Positions 10,201 to 19,669 of a stretch of DNA of 21,641 bases are shown piece by piece (the first letter of the stretch is position 1; every line of letters starts with the position of its first letter). The stretch is from assembly GCA_000934455.1 (NCBI GenBank), contig KN882913.1, positions 35,607 through 57,247 on the forward strand, given 5' to 3'. A program made the translations under genes and the position numbers. This DNA is from Apostichopus parvimensis. Lineage: Eukaryota > Echinodermata > Holothuroidea > Aspidochirotida > Stichopodidae. The notes under the pieces were generated by a model. The model was not told where the DNA came from. It worked only from the letters and a program-made list of their open reading frames with translations, and made no database searches.

Positions 10201-11360
10201 TTGGACCGAATATATATCATAATCATGGATCAGGCGGGAACCTTCCAGTCCAATATAGAAAGGTATATATAATCCATGATGAAACGAGTAATTTGTAATG
10301 TAACACATCGCAGAAACAAATTTGAAACGGCTACTTCAAACCAATGGTTGCAAAAACTTGAAATGTCAACATGTGTTTGTTGTTCATGAGAAGCACGGTA
10401 CGGTAACAGTATTTTAAGGTTGGGCGCCATGTTGTGCTTTCGCGGACAGGGCTGGCCTGACGAGTAACTAGTTAGTGGGTCCGTCCTTTCATGGATTTAT
10501 AAGTAAAAATATAGATATAAATACTAAGGATGCTGGAGAGATTACACGAGATTAATGTTTGAATGATTAAAGGTTTCCTTCAAAATGTATCTCACAAAGT
10601 AATTGATGTTGTCAACTCAAGGTAAGTTCAGAATCACCCGTTCTTCTCTCTTAAAATCAAAATAAAACAAAACTATTAGCAAACTGCTTATGCACTAAAG
10701 AGCCTGTTTAAGAGAATGTGTAAAAGTAAGTGGCCCTGACGTTTCGGTCATAGCAGGATCTTCTTCAGAGGCTGAATCATGTTAGATTACTCTTGGGCTA
10801 TCTCGCGCCAAGCGGTCACATGACTTCCGGAATATGAATATGGATAATGCTAACCGTTAATTAATCAAATTACTTGGAGCTTAAATATGCATGCGTGTTT
10901 AAAACATGAAAGTGGGACGGTATTTTCCTCCACAACAATAGCGCCACCATTCACATGTGAATGTCATTTCCTCTAGTTGGTGCGTTGGTTAAAGCTCAGT
11001 TGACACACTGATGGTGGATTAAATTCATTTAAAAGTCATCATATATTGTTGGCTAAGTGAACACAATTCAACTGTCACGTGGATGTCCAATAGTATGCCA
11101 GAACTGTATCATACATATGGTACATCTCCCAATCCATCCCCACCCCCACCCACCTCAGTAAAAAACAACAGGTTCTAGTTCAACATTACATAGTTCAAAT
11201 TACAAAAGAAAACTACTGTACTGTGTTAGGGTTTACTCTAGAATTCCATAGAATAAGTGGAGTAAAATGTCATTTTGAGATTCCTTTATATCGTATTTTC
11301 AGCATTACCATCCGTCAGTTATTTTAGTTCAAATTTGACCGGGTGTTTTCAACTTTTCTA
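10201..11360. other. Gene-free stretch with a transposon-like motif
   Basis: This follows the gag end of the retroelement, so a 5' LTR might be expected around 10.2-10.7 kb, but I could not match it to any sequence on the other side. It contains the motif at 10738-10781 described separately and a C-rich tract at 11129-11155. No protein family is recognisable. Confidence 0.4.
10738..10781. repeat. Interspersed-repeat motif (GACGTTTCGG type)
   Basis: The sequence gacgtttcggtcatagcagg followed by atcttcttcagaggctgaat resembles a motif family that recurs in many invertebrate genomes, in which GACGTTTCG is joined to a CTTCTTCAG block. It is generally regarded as transposon-derived (remembered knowledge, not verified). 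Only one copy is visible in this window, and the limits of any parent element cannot be seen. Confidence 0.35.
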
Positions 11361-12950
11361 AGTATACAGTCGAACTGCTGTTGTGCACATCATTGATCAT
11401 ACCTTGATATCACTGAGTTCTGAATGCAACCGCATTACTTGCATTACTGCAAGTCAATGGGCTTATTCTCTAATGAGCATTGAAAAAGCTACCAGTACTG
11501 GAATTTCAGTTGGCACAGGTAATAGCCAACATACGGACCCGAACACTCTTTATCATAAACGTTTGATATTTTTACTTGTATTTCATGCATTGCCACCTTT
11601 ACTTCAACCTGAAGAATTAAGACAATGTGCAACGAAAGTGGTTGACTATAGGAACTAGGTAATTTCCTGTAACATTATGTTACATTGTTTAGACGTATAC
11701 GACAGATTTTCGCTACGAGTATTCCAGAATTCACACTGAAACATTTACGTGAAAATGGCTTACAGTAACACAATTCATTCTAATGCTGGATATTTAACAA
11801 AAGGAACACAATAAACTTGCCCATATTAAGTTCTTGTTCTTTTGAAGGTACGTGTGTATTTCTATTTTCTTTCCGTCTGCTTACAACTGCTATTTTGTGT
11901 TGAAGTTGTCGAAATGTAGTGACAGAAAGCTAAGCCAATTAAAGAAGGTTATGTCCCTAAACACATCACCATGTAGTGTTATTCCATCGGAAAAGGGCCT
12001 GTTAAATCAACAGAGTAATCACGTACAGTGCTTTTCTGAAAATTTAGGAAATGAAGTGGTACCGGTATTGAGTAAATTCTGAGGTATTACTAAGTTAGTC
12101 AGGGTAATGAACTATAAGGGTTACGGAAGGTCCATGTGAACTGTTAAAACCTGTGTTTCATCCAGATTTCAACTTTTTATTGCCATGTTTAGGACAAATA
12201 TGAACAACTTCCACGGATTTTGGTGTATATGATAAAAATGATCATCTGATAGTTACCAGTCAACTCCCATGTTCGGGAATTGAAGTCAGGCATTTCTTTT
12301 AATGTGGCACCGACGTGTGAAATGAAGACACATATCGGTGGTATATAAAACACCCAATACTAAAACAAATTTCAATATTAAGTTATTAAAAAGGTTAAAA
12401 GTATGCCGCTATACATCCAATTGGTTTGCAGAATTTTCCTGCAGTTAAAGTTATTGTTTCTTTCCCTTAGTCTGATCATGCCTTCCCTGCGTCATATTTC
12501 AGGCTTTACATGACGTGACCTAGTGATACAGCATAAAATCAACAAAATGTTTTGTCCATTTCTGTAATTTTTCAAAGTGACAGCGACAGCTGTCAGTGTA
12601 GCAATTTCTTGACGTCACTCATTAATTCGTATGTTGCCAACATTTACGACTCACAAAGAACAATTATTCAAAAACCGTCGATAGATCTGCAAAGGTTCTC
12701 ATAATTTGATTGAAAATTATTTCACCAGACTTTTAGGGATCCAATTTTACACACCTCATCATTTACACAACAAACATGTTAAGGTACATCATGCACGTAC
12801 AAGTTTTGATGAGTTTATTTGGATTTGTTGAAGGCGATTTTTCTCTGTATTACTTTGATGTTGATTTGCTAGTTCAAACGGACTGTGAAGGTTAACAATA
12901 TGTCAATTTTCTGAGGTGTGTACCTTTTTAGATGTATTCCAATTTTTGAA
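11361..12950. other. No supported gene; two weak plus-strand exon candidates
   Basis: Two plus-strand open stretches have plausible splice borders. The stretch 11370-11516 follows a T-rich tract and TATACAG and ends at CACAG/GTAATAG. The stretch 11907-12080 follows a pyrimidine-rich tract ending TTGAAG. Their translations (for example RTAVVHIIDHTLISLSSE and CSDRKLSQLKKVMSLN) do not match a family I recognise, so they are not called as exons. Confidence 0.3.
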
Positions 12951-12954
12951 GTAG

Positions 12955-13198
12955 GAAATTGTGTGTAAATTTAAGCAACACAAAGAATTTAGTAAGCGTT
13001 TCTGACATACAACTGGTTGCCTCAATTTTACTTTGGTCACAAAACGTGTCATCTTCAAATGCTATTCCCGAAAACGGTATGCAGGAATTGCTTGCAAACC
13101 TTGCCAGTATGATTAGAATTAATCCCCTTTCATCTGTCAAATTTAATGTTCCTCTGAATTACACTTTTAGTTTTCGTTTCAAGTCATATATGTTTTAA
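12955..13198 (+). pseudogene. Possible orphan exon, faintly GAIN-domain-like
   Basis: After a possible acceptor (TTTTTGAAGTAG, 12943-12954) the plus strand stays open to a TAA. It reads NLSNTKNLVSVSDIQLVASI, then LLWSQNVSSSNAIPENGMQE and LLANLASMIRINPL. The pattern of an Asp-Ile-x2-Val/Ala helix, an Asn-x-Ser glycosylation site and a following Leu-rich helix recalls the first GAIN subdomain of adhesion GPCRs, but the match is short and from memory. A possible donor lies inside it (GCCA/GTATGA at 13107). No GPS motif or seven-helix exon is seen nearby, so it may be an orphan or duplicated exon, or chance. Confidence 0.25.
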
Positions 13199-13975
13199 TT
13201 TGATCATTCCTGATAGGATTAATTCGGACTGAATCAACAGAAGAGTTAAATTTACGTGCGATCTCCTTTGAAAATGCTTCTTGCATAAACCGTCTATTCA
13301 AAAAGGAAGACAATTTAACAGATGGAAATTGAATTAAAATTGATTGCTATAGTTAAATAAACATTTCAGAAGTATCGCACATTACTGAACAGAGCCAACA
13401 AGAGGCTTGGTAAGAGTATATTTACAAAGTTTCCTAACATTGAAATTATTGGAATTTTTCCACCTTTTTCCACCATTTTGCCAACAAATATATCAAACCA
13501 ATTTCCCCACAAATGCTCAGTAGAATAAATCACGACACGAAAAAAAAAAATTTCAAGTAATTTTGGTTAACAGCGGTCAACGATTGTTCAAAACTATGTT
13601 CAATTCAGTGTAGCAATGGTGATGTGCGTTATAGTATACTTAGATCTTTTTGTCGTGCTTCCTTTCGTTTGACATCCTTTGTCTGCGAAAGCCCACCACT
13701 TTTGTGTAATATCACATATGTTTCATTAGTGCCTAACGGAAGGAAAGTCAAGTATGCTACGTGGGGAAAAGATATATCTACGTCTTTGGCTTCTCCCTAA
13801 GAGCTTGTGATAATGGAGACACTCGAAAGTTAAAGGAGAGTTGCGCATTCCGTTCCGATAATTCCAAATCGCCCTTTGGAGAGCGACTCCATAGGTGAAT
13901 TGCCAGCATTGTTTGGGAGTGTAGAGAACGTAAAATCGAAACTCATAGAAAATTTTGGCTCGTATTGTTTATGTG
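13199..13975. other. Gene-free stretch downstream of the FN3 gene
   Basis: Both strands carry only short open frames without family resemblance (for example minus 13830-14063, which lies in the presumed 3' untranslated or downstream region of the FN3 gene). A run of A at 13540-13549 is the only simple repeat of note. Confidence 0.4.
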
Positions 13976-13982
13976 CCAAAAA

Positions 13983-13988
13983 TTTATT
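13983..13988 (-). terminator. Putative polyadenylation signal AATAAA of the FN3 gene
   Basis: The minus strand reads AATAAA here, about 224 nt beyond the TAG stop of the last FN3 exon. It is followed within 10 nt by a T-rich word (TTTTTGG). It is the first canonical hexamer after the stop on that strand. AATAAA is common in AT-rich DNA, so this is supportive rather than decisive. Confidence 0.4.
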
Positions 13989-14211
13989 GTATTTATCAAT
14001 AAAGAAATTAACATTAAATGTGTTATTACAAGAAGGTACCGAATGTTTTCCTGTAACAAACAAAACAAAAGAAGGGTAGTTAATACCTACATGATTATCG
14101 TCTTAATAAATATGCAACCGTCAGTAACAGGAGAGATGAAGTACCGCAAGTAACATGGTATAACGCCGGTTAATATACCTGCATGGACTAGAGAAGTTGC
14201 TCTGCTTCATG

Positions 14212-14543
14212 CTACTGAGACTCAAACATAAATTGCCTTGCAGTTGTTGGGGAACTCAAATCATCACTGCCCATGCCAGTCGTTGCTCTGACCGTAAATA
14301 CATATTGTACATCTTGCGATATCCTTTCGTCACGTTTTCTGATTCGTATTTTGTTGTCCTCAACGTGCTCGGCGATAACTGGAACTGGATTCTTTGCTTT
14401 TTTTAGTCTGAATTTGGTTACCGTATAATAATAACTGGTAATAGGGCCATTACGTTGGGAACACTCAGGTTTATTCCAGAGGAAAACCAAATCGCCATTG
14501 TTCTTTATTTCCAACCGGAGATTTGTTGGTTCACCAGTTGATC
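14212..14543 (-). CDS. Last visible exon: FN3 domain 5 and stop
   Basis: The acceptor is TGTTGTTTTCAAG, and the exon starts in phase 1 and runs 110 codons to TAG at 14214-14212. It encodes one FN3 domain: STGEPTNLRLEIKNNGDLVF (A/B strands), the conserved B-strand tryptophan in FLWNKPECSQRNGPITSYYY, a basic loop (KFRLKKAKNP), and the tyrosine-corner strand QYVFTVRATTGMGS. The protein stops four residues after the last FN3 strand (ends FMFESQ). No good phase-1 donor exists before the stop. The only GT sites nearby are weak and in phase 2. Either the product ends here as a secreted FN3 protein, or the normal donor or downstream exons have been lost. Confidence 0.7.
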
Positions 14544-15341
14544 CTTGAAAACAACACGAGAAAACTAACATTACACTGATAAATTTGGGAATGTACTCGT
14601 CAACATATTATTAATTTACTGAATCATGCAAGAAACGATCTGAGTGTGTGATACGTTCGTTAACTTGTATGTGCCGTCCTTTAGGTAAGCGGCTAACCAT
14701 TTGAATACAACGGTAATATGCTAATAGTGCAGGGGCACATCTTATGGTTTTAAGACAAATATCATCTTTTTCCTATCTTTTGAACTAGCCGTTTACCAAA
14801 TTTTGGCTTGTTTTGTAGTTCATCCCAACCAATTAACATATCTGCTTAAAAGGGCGACATCTTGCAGAAACCATCACGATTTCTTAACTGGCGGTTATGA
14901 CTATTATTAAATTTCTTTTGGTGATATCACTATATTATCATACCCTTGTAGTTTCAGTATAATGGAGGGCAGGGACTCAATAGACTGCCAGTTCACTAGC
15001 TCGGAACTGGTGTTTAAAGCACGATGGCAGTTTATTTTAAGGCCCCAAATGCGTTTCAGGGCCCCAGCGACGACGGTTAAATCAATCAGCCGGCAAGAAT
15101 TAATGCCCTTATTTTAGATAATTGATATAATTTGCTTTGTGATAACTTTTCTAACGCATTCGGAGGCATAGTTAGACTATAAATTCAGTCAATATAAGTA
15201 ATCCTAAACGCAAGGTTTTGCTTCCTTGGCTGAATGCAAAAATCCCCCGACTGAACCATTTCCCCCTACTGACGATCGGGATTGGGGGCCATGCGTCCTA
15301 TTTTTTTGCAGACGCCACTGAACTATATCGACTTGACTTAC

Positions 15342-15671
15342 TCGATGTAACTGTTTGTATCGACATGGACTTTTGATACGTCCCCGTTTGAGTGTTCAGC
15401 CTCAAAGTAAGGTTGTACAGAGAGTTCGCCCTCAAACTCCTTACTGTTTTCGTCCTTGCTACACCATCCTCTACATCAACTACTCTTGGTGTAGCATCCT
15501 CTGTCGATGGCACTCCGCCGCATTCAAGGACATCCAAGAGTTGGAAAGAGAGACTTTGACTTAGAACCCTGCACGAGTCCGTGACTCCCTCCACCGACCA
15601 CGTCACGGTAGTACTTGCATAACCCGCACGTTTTGATGATGATGTATATTCGAGGTCAGTGATAACCAAAT
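15342..15671 (-). CDS. FN3 domain 4 exon
   Basis: The exon is bounded by an acceptor (ACATACCTTCGTCAG) and a near-perfect donor (TCGA/GTAAGTC), enters and leaves in phase 1, and is 330 bp (110 codons). It starts LVITDLEYTSSSKRAGYAST, followed by the B-strand tryptophan (TVTWSVEG). It has a longer middle loop with a cysteine pair (DSCRVLS and DVLECGG), then TVRSLRANSLYNLTLRLN, the FN3 Leu-x-Pro/Ala-x-Thr/Ser-x-Tyr block, with an N-glycosylation site (NLT). It is the most diverged of the domains and slightly longer than the 306-bp exons upstream. Membership rests on shared phase and the uninterrupted joined frame. Confidence 0.75.
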
Positions 15672-15803
15672 CTGACGAAGGTATGTTATAGACACATATA
15701 GTAGATTTGACGATTGTTACGGTTCTGTTTATCATCACAATTTCTGCGGTGACAAATTTGTGCAATTTGTTTTCAGTTTCCTACTTTGTTTTAATCTTGT
15801 AAC

Positions 15804-15953
15804 CAGGCCCGTAGCCGGGACTTTGGGAGAGAGATAGATAGGGGGGGGGGACCAGCATTCTCATAGAAGCGCAAAACGTGTATTTTCTGTTGTACGTATG
15901 ATGGTAGCTCAAATGGGAGAGGGAGGGGTGGGGGGGGGCAATAGTCGGGCCTG
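15804..15953. repeat. MITE-like element in an intron, with perfect 8-bp inverted ends
   Basis: CAGGCCCG at 15804-15811 is matched by its exact reverse complement CGGGCCTG at 15946-15953, giving a 150-bp unit inside the intron between the third and fourth FN3 exons. The interior has a run of ten G at 15841-15850 and a second G-rich block at 15915-15938 (G-runs of 3, 3, 4 and 9) with G-quadruplex potential on the plus strand. Ends of the CAGGCCCGTAGCC type are, from memory, very common in echinoderm and lancelet genomes. No clear target duplication is visible. Confidence 0.6.
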
Positions 15954-16168
15954 CTTATGAGTTAGAATACATTATATTTTTAAATATATACGAGCGAGGA
16001 AATACTTCAAAGATATATTGACAAAGAAGAATAATTTCAATATTAATTTTGTTTTCATGCGCCTGGTCGGGATATCTGAAAGGATTATCTTTGTATAGCT
16101 TAAAACCTAAATGATGTCCTCCGTTCCTACTCTCCAATTGACCTCTCGTCTAAAAACACACACGTTAC

Positions 16169-16474
16169 CTTCACAAGCAGTAGTGACTATTTGTGGAACA
16201 TTTTCATCTGTGTAATCTCCATTCCTCTCTTGGAGACTGATTGCTACCTCGTATGCCGTACTGTCGGTTAGCTCAGTTAACGAAACAAATGTCTCACTCG
16301 TTTCTTCGGTTTTCCATTCACGGTTACCTTCTTGCCGGTAGTATATTTTATAGCGGGTTACTGGACCAGTACCCATGTCGACACTGGGGTCCCAATCTGG
16401 CCACGAAACTGTCACACTAGACGACGTTACATCTCGAAATTCCAACGGTTCGGGGTTTGCAAATGACGGTGGCT
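16169..16474 (-). CDS. FN3 domain 3 exon (306 bp)
   Basis: The acceptor is CTTTTTCACCTATTAG and the donor TGTGAAG/GTAACG; phase 1-1, 306 bp, 102 codons. The translation starts PPSFANPEPLEFRDVTSSSV, then VSWPDWDPSVDMGTGPVTRY with the B-strand tryptophan and the Gly-x-Gly-Pro-Val turn, IYYRQEGNREWKTEETSE on strands C and C', and LTELTDSTAYEVAISLQERN carrying the tyrosine corner. About 55 of 101 residues match the neighbouring upstream exon (17635-17330) by eye, so the two arose by tandem duplication. FN3 repeats of this style occur in receptor tyrosine phosphatase and Tie-like ectodomains; here only the ectodomain is seen. Confidence 0.9.
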
Positions 16475-17329
16475 CTAATAGGTGAAAAAGGAGTAATCGA
16501 CATTAAATTGTGGAACAATTTTTCTTGTGGTAGTCCATGGATGACTGTTTGCAAAATTTCAGGCATTATATGTGAAAGAAACCGAGAAGTAAGAAAAGAC
16601 TGCAAAATAGTGTTTTTATAGGTATTTAGGTTTTCAAGGAATTTAGCTTTCAAATGCGGAATCTCTAAAATGCTCCTGGAGGTTAAAATTTATAAATGTA
16701 GGGGCCGTAATCGTGCCGGCCTCTACATTTATGCCTAACTGTTAATTTTATGAAGCATTACAAACATTTTATCTAAGGCCATGTCTTTCTGATTGTGGTT
16801 ATTTTTGTGCTGCATATGAGAAACTGTCCACATGGTCTGTGCGATGGGCCTCAGAGGTTTAAAGGGGATATCTCAAAACAAAATAGCTAAAATTATAAGT
16901 GGTATAGAAAGAAAAACTGGACTGATAGTAGTGATATACTTTAACAGTTCAAACAAAGTATCAAATTAATATTTTGTGTAAAAGTCATCATTTGAGACTG
17001 CTTTGTAACTTTACAAACACATTTTCTAGCAACATTATAAATGAAAGAAATATGTCCTATATTTGAAGTTAAATGTTAATAAGTTAAGCTATTATCATTG
17101 ATGTTGAATTCAGGGATGTTTTATTCCTCACAATATCTATCAAAGAAGTGCATTATTAATAGCAGACGTTGCTTTTGAAATGGCGAATAGCCTTATGAAG
17201 GGGTAAAGGGTCGAATTCAAAGGGTTTAAGCTTTTAATATGATGTCCACTTGTTTGCAAAGAAGCCCGACATTTGGGCTTCTGTCAATCAATAATGAATG
17301 AAAACAAAAACATAGTTAAAATAAATTAC

Positions 17330-17635
17330 CTGCAAGACTAGTAGGGACCATCTGTATGGTACTTTTCTCTGCATATTGTGCCTGTTTATATTTCAGCTTG
17401 ATCGCTACCGCGTATGTCGTATCTTCGGTTAGGTCAGTTAACCGAACATAGAGACTCTCTGTTTCTTTTCTCTTCCATGTTCTATGACCCTCTTCACGGT
17501 ACATGATCATGTAACCGGTCACTGGACCAGTCCCAGTGTCCAATATTGGGTCCCATGCTGGCCATGTGACTGTTATCCCAGATGAGGTCACATCTTCAAA
17601 TTCCAACGGTGTAGGGTTTGCGAACAATGGTGCTC
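17330..17635 (-). CDS. FN3 domain 2 exon (306 bp)
   Basis: The acceptor is a T-rich tract ending TTTTTTTAG and the donor CTTGCAG/GTAATT; phase 1-1, 306 bp. The domain reads PLFANPTPLEFEDVTSSGIT, VTWPAWDPILDTGTGPVTGY, IMYREEGHRTWKRKET, then RLTDLTEDTTYAVAIKLKYK. All FN3 landmarks are present: B-strand Trp, the Gly-Pro turn before the C-strand Tyr, and Leu-x2-Leu-Thr-x2-Thr-x-Tyr. It shares the FANP-x-PLEF start with the next exon, and both keep the WP-x-WDP motif. The intron separating them is 855 bp. Confidence 0.9.
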
Positions 17636-18313
17636 CTAAAAAAAACGAAACGTAAAAAATAATGCACTTAATTCTAAACTATTGTGCATGCTCGTTTGAG
17701 TTATAGTTTAACGCACAGGTCTATTTATGTGAAACCGGGGAAATACCGTAAACAAAATCAATTATCAACAGTGAACCAGTACATTAACATGTTTTAAACC
17801 GCCATGAAGGGCTGATATTTCAGCATCCTCGAAATGAATGAAAATTTCTTTTCCTCTATGACATATTGGTATCACCATCTTTGACCACTGGGGAGAGGGT
17901 AGGGTTCATGCAAACAAAAATCTGATCTTTAGGTTCCTAAAATTTCATACAAGGATCCGTCAAAATAGTAATTCAACAATATGATATACATTTGTGGAAC
18001 TGAATATTATAAGTATTCTATCCTCTGTTCTTTACTTCATCGCTCATTCCATTTGATAAATATACTCAACACACAGATAATGGTGAACAGCAAATTATGG
18101 AGTTATGTAGGGCATCCTATAAGTGTTTGTACAGATACTGTTGGCGTATCTCGGTAGGAATAATATAGAGCTTTGGCGCGACCTTTGTGACACCTTATTA
18201 CCGATAATTCATAATGATGATGTGATACTATTTTGCTTTGTTGTAAACTCATGACGCAACTATCCACTAGTGGCTCAAAGACCTTTTTTGTTTGTAAAAG
18301 TCTATGTTCATAC

Positions 18314-18619
18314 CTGATGTCATGCATGTTTGTTTGTTACTTGGTGTTCCTTCTCCAGAGGGATGGTCTCTGATGACACTTATCCGAAATTTGTAATCAG
18401 CATTTTCTCTCAAACCGGTGAATTGATGAGAGAGTTGTCTTCCTTTTGGTATTTCGGTGAATTCTTCTTCTCCTGGTCCTTTTATTTGTATCCTGTACTC
18501 AACAATGGGACCGTGACCATGATCGATCGTCTCGTCCCAAGCTGGCCACGTGACGGTTAAACCCGTTGACGTGACGTCAGAACACTCGAGTGGCTCCGAC
18601 TGGTCATAAGACGGTGGCG
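18314..18619 (-). CDS. FN3 domain 1 exon (306 bp)
   Basis: The acceptor is AACGTTTTATTCCAG and the donor ACATCAG/GTATGA; phase 1-1, 306 bp. It begins PPSYDQSEPLECSDVTSTGL, continues TVTWPAWDETIDHGHGPIVE and YRIQIKGPGEEEFTEIPKGR, then LRENADYKFRISVIRD, ending SNKQTCMTS. The two cysteines (PLECSD and KQTCMT) sit at the two ends of the domain and could pair, which is unusual for FN3. The WPAWD motif and the Gly-x-Gly-Pro turn tie it to the two downstream 306-bp exons. It follows the unrecognised exon at 19669-19379 after a 759-bp intron. Confidence 0.9.
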
Positions 18620-18922
18620 CTGGAATAAAACGTTAACATTTGATTGTGTTTATCTTGTTTCGCTTCTTTTTTGATACTAGACGTTGTTTATTTATTGCAA
18701 GATATTTGAAGGAATATTGCGTTAACAGGGAATGTAAAACTTAGAGGGTATCGCAAGGTGAAAATCTACTGCTTGCCTTTTTCGGCAAGTACATTATAAT
18801 AGCTGAAGAAAAAAATTAAACTAAACCTTTGGCTCAGTTTGCAATGTTGGTATCATGATTTCAAACGTTGCCCGGGAGTTACGTGACACAACATAAAGAA
18901 CATTTGTTTGATAAAATTAACG

Positions 18923-18959
18923 TTCACCGCCACCGAATATCCCGGCTTGTGACGGTGAA
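18923..18959. repeat. Imperfect inverted repeat in an intron
   Basis: ttcaccgccac (18923-18933) and gtgacggtgaa (18949-18959) are reverse complements at 10 of 11 positions with a 15-base loop. It lies in the intron between the unknown-module exon and the first FN3 exon. It could be the end of a small element or chance. Confidence 0.35.
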
Positions 18960-19378
18960 TTAAGGTGCAAAAATGTGATTCCGTCAAAAAATCGCGAAAC
19001 CGTAACACAATCATTAGTTAATTATCAAGAGTGTCACTAAGAACCTGAAGGGATTCCTGTCGACTCGTAATTTAATTAAAATAAGGAAACTGCTTTTCAC
19101 ATTTACTCACTCTTAATGGAATCCGATATTTAGTAAATACACTTACGTACAAGTTTTGTTACAGTATTGTGGGCAAAATAATTCACTTAAGATTTAGAAG
19201 TAGGCCGTAACAATAAATTATAACCTTACAATAATGCATGATAATATATTAAAATCAAACGTATCATCTGTAACTGTAAGATTTTTTGTACTCGTTAGCT
19301 TATAATCACATGTACGTACAGTCGGTGGTGAGGAAGGGGGTTTAATGAACTTGAATGTAATTGTGATGCTTTCCTTAC

Positions 19379-19669
19379 TTTGGTAACAAGGTAAACTAGA
19401 GTCTAGACAGAATGCTTCGTCAGTTGTTTCCGGTGGACAAACATGTTGCGATATTTCTCCACTACATGGTGCTTCCTGTGGCATCCAGATACGACCGATG
19501 CCACGGTGCCTAAACTTTGAGGGATGGCGTCCTCCTTTGAAGAAAGATGTCGGCATTTGGAAGACGAAGACTCTTTGATTAGCCCAAGGAGGAGGACTGC
19601 CCTGATGGAGGTCTCCTTCACCAACTAAGGCGAGTCGCCCTCCGTAAAATGAATTCTGCATTGCACATG
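19379..19669 (-). CDS. First visible exon: unrecognised cysteine-containing module
   Basis: A strong pyrimidine tract ending GATAG precedes it and a donor CCAAA/GTAAGG closes it, giving a 291-bp, phase 1-1 exon of 97 codons in frame with the FN3 exons. An alternative acceptor at ATGCAG would start it at 19655 and break the phase-1 pattern, so the longer form is preferred. Readable stretches are CAMQNSFYGGRLALVGEGD, PPPWANQRVFVFQMP, FRHRGIGRIWMPQEAPCSGE and HVCPPETTDEAFCLDS. It has five cysteines, four of them in the last third. I do not recognise the fold. A divergent Ig-like or receptor N-terminal module is possible. No signal peptide is included, so upstream exons are missing. Confidence 0.65.

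Larger units (their letters stand above)
14212..19669 (-). other. Gene span: multi-FN3 extracellular protein (5'-partial)
   Basis: Joining the six exons gives 1871 bp, all with compatible phase-1 junctions. The junction codons read Thr, Gly, Glu, Asp and Arg, with no internal stop before the final TAG. The five introns are 759, 678, 855, 497 and 798 bp, all GT-AG. The layout is one unknown module followed by five FN3 domains. The protein should be extracellular, since FN3 arrays with disulfide-capable cysteines and an NLT site suit the secretory route. A membrane anchor is not encoded in the window. Related echinoderm genes with such FN3 repeats are usually receptor kinases or phosphatases, but that identity cannot be claimed here. 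Confidence 0.75.

Noticed and set aside
7000..10700. LTRs flanking the gypsy remnant
   Set aside because: I compared the flanks by eye and saw no long direct repeat, TG...CA ends or polypurine tract; an alignment would be needed.
11383..11658. 91-codon plus-strand open frame
   Set aside because: Plausible splice borders exist (acceptor at TATACAG, donor at CACAG/GTAATAG), but I could not recognise the peptide and the order relative to the 12955 candidate does not fit one GAIN domain.
13380..13420. Tiny plus-strand exon between GAACAG and GTAAGAG
   Set aside because: Only 17 bases lie between the sites; with no known neighbouring exon it cannot be told from chance.
15230..15300. C-rich and G-rich runs next to the fourth FN3 exon as another MITE
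   Set aside because: The runs are not flanked by matching inverted ends, so no element could be delimited.
18103..18560. Frames opposite or beside the first FN3 exon
   Set aside because: The plus-strand frame at 18330-18560 is a shadow of the FN3 exon, and the minus-strand frame at 18103-18327 is intronic except for its overlap with the exon end; neither has independent support.
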